Source of the DNA: Candidatus Kapaibacterium sp.
GTDB lineage: Bacteria; Bacteroidota; Ignavibacteria; Kapaibacteriales; Kapaibacteriaceae
Assembly (NCBI GenBank): GCA_030830285.1
Contig: JAURNF010000235.1
Location: forward strand, 1 to 5,623
Length of the DNA stretch: 5,623 bases
Reading direction: 5' to 3'
The position numbers were made by a program, and so were the translations under genes. The number at the start of each line of letters is the position of its first letter. Within the stretch, counting starts at the first letter, position 1. Of this stretch, positions 5,503-5,623 are shown piece after piece. Under the pieces are notes generated by a model, which was given only the letters and a program-made list of their open reading frames with translations, searched no databases and had not been told where the DNA came from.

Positions 5503-5623
5503 ATGAAACTTTCACTGACAAAACAAATCCTCATCGGCGTTGTTCTGGGTATCGCCGTCGGACACTTTGCACCGGAGTTTGGGACGAGCATTGGGTGGAT
5601 TCGCGATGTGTTCATTCACCTGA
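5503..5623 (+). CDS. Dicarboxylate/amino acid:cation symporter, N-terminal part (runs off right edge)
   Basis: The visible 40 residues begin MKLSLTKQILIGVVLGIAVG, the usual opening of DAACS/SDF-family sodium- or proton-coupled glutamate, aspartate and C4-dicarboxylate carriers (GltP, GltT, DctA). A short basic start leads into first transmembrane helix residues 8-22, then a loop HFAPEFGTSIGWIRDVFIHL that precedes helix 2 in this family. About 90 percent of a typical protein of 400-450 residues lies outside the window, so substrate and integrity cannot be judged. No clear Shine-Dalgarno precedes the ATG. The gene diverges from the MFS exporter. Confidence 0.82.
   Translation, partial: MKLSLTKQILIGVVLGIAVGHFAPEFGTSIGWIRDVFIHL

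Noticed and set aside
1..5623. Defence system, CRISPR, insertion sequence, tRNA or prophage signatures
   Set aside because: I saw no spaced repeat arrays, transposase or recombinase proteins, terminal inverted repeats or tRNA cloverleafs. The content is housekeeping and transport.

Overview
The window looks like ordinary bacterial chromosome with moderately high GC. It holds seven protein genes, two of them cut by the window edges. I found no RNA genes, mobile elements, CRISPR arrays or recognisable defence modules. The lineage cannot be fixed from sequence alone, but three things hint at a member of the Bacteroidota/Chlorobi/Kapabacteria side of bacteria or another deep relative. First, two upstream regions carry exact TAnnTTTG motifs, the Bacteroidota-type -7 element, one with an exact TTTG -33 partner and one with a one-mismatch partner. 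Second, Shine-Dalgarno sequences are weak or absent before several genes. Third, the elongation factor G is of the spirochaete/planctomycete/mitochondrial EFG1 type rather than the usual bacterial type. This placement is an inference.

Region 1 (1-3039, minus strand) is the translation block, transcribed right to left as fusA - rpsL - rpsG. fusA (943-3039) encodes a full-length EF-G. It is followed by a 348-base gap that holds a stem-loop just after the fusA stop, a Bacteroidota-type promoter and a leader hairpin. rpsL (196-594) encodes S12. rpsG (1-183) encodes the first 61 residues of S7 and runs off the left edge; its Shine-Dalgarno overlaps the rpsL stop codon. The order fusA-rpsL-rpsG differs from the common rpsL-rpsG-fusA(-tuf) str operon, and the internal promoter suggests two transcription units.

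Region 2 (3040-4084, plus strand) diverges from fusA. It holds a small secreted protein of unknown function (3141-3596), overlapping by one base (TAATG) a short membrane protein of the VUT/queuosine-precursor transporter family (3596-4084). The overlap implies a translationally coupled two-gene operon.

Region 3 (4087-5623) holds a major facilitator superfamily exporter of the EntS/MFS_3 type on the minus strand (4087-5313), convergent with the VUT gene with only two bases between stops. Divergent from it is the start of a dicarboxylate/amino acid:cation symporter (5503 to the right edge). The 189-base divergent region carries a short direct repeat.

I do not see a previously undescribed multi-gene system. 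The most interesting items are the mitochondrial-type EF-G in a rearranged str cluster, the promoter and leader hairpin before rpsL, and the secreted-protein/VUT pair.
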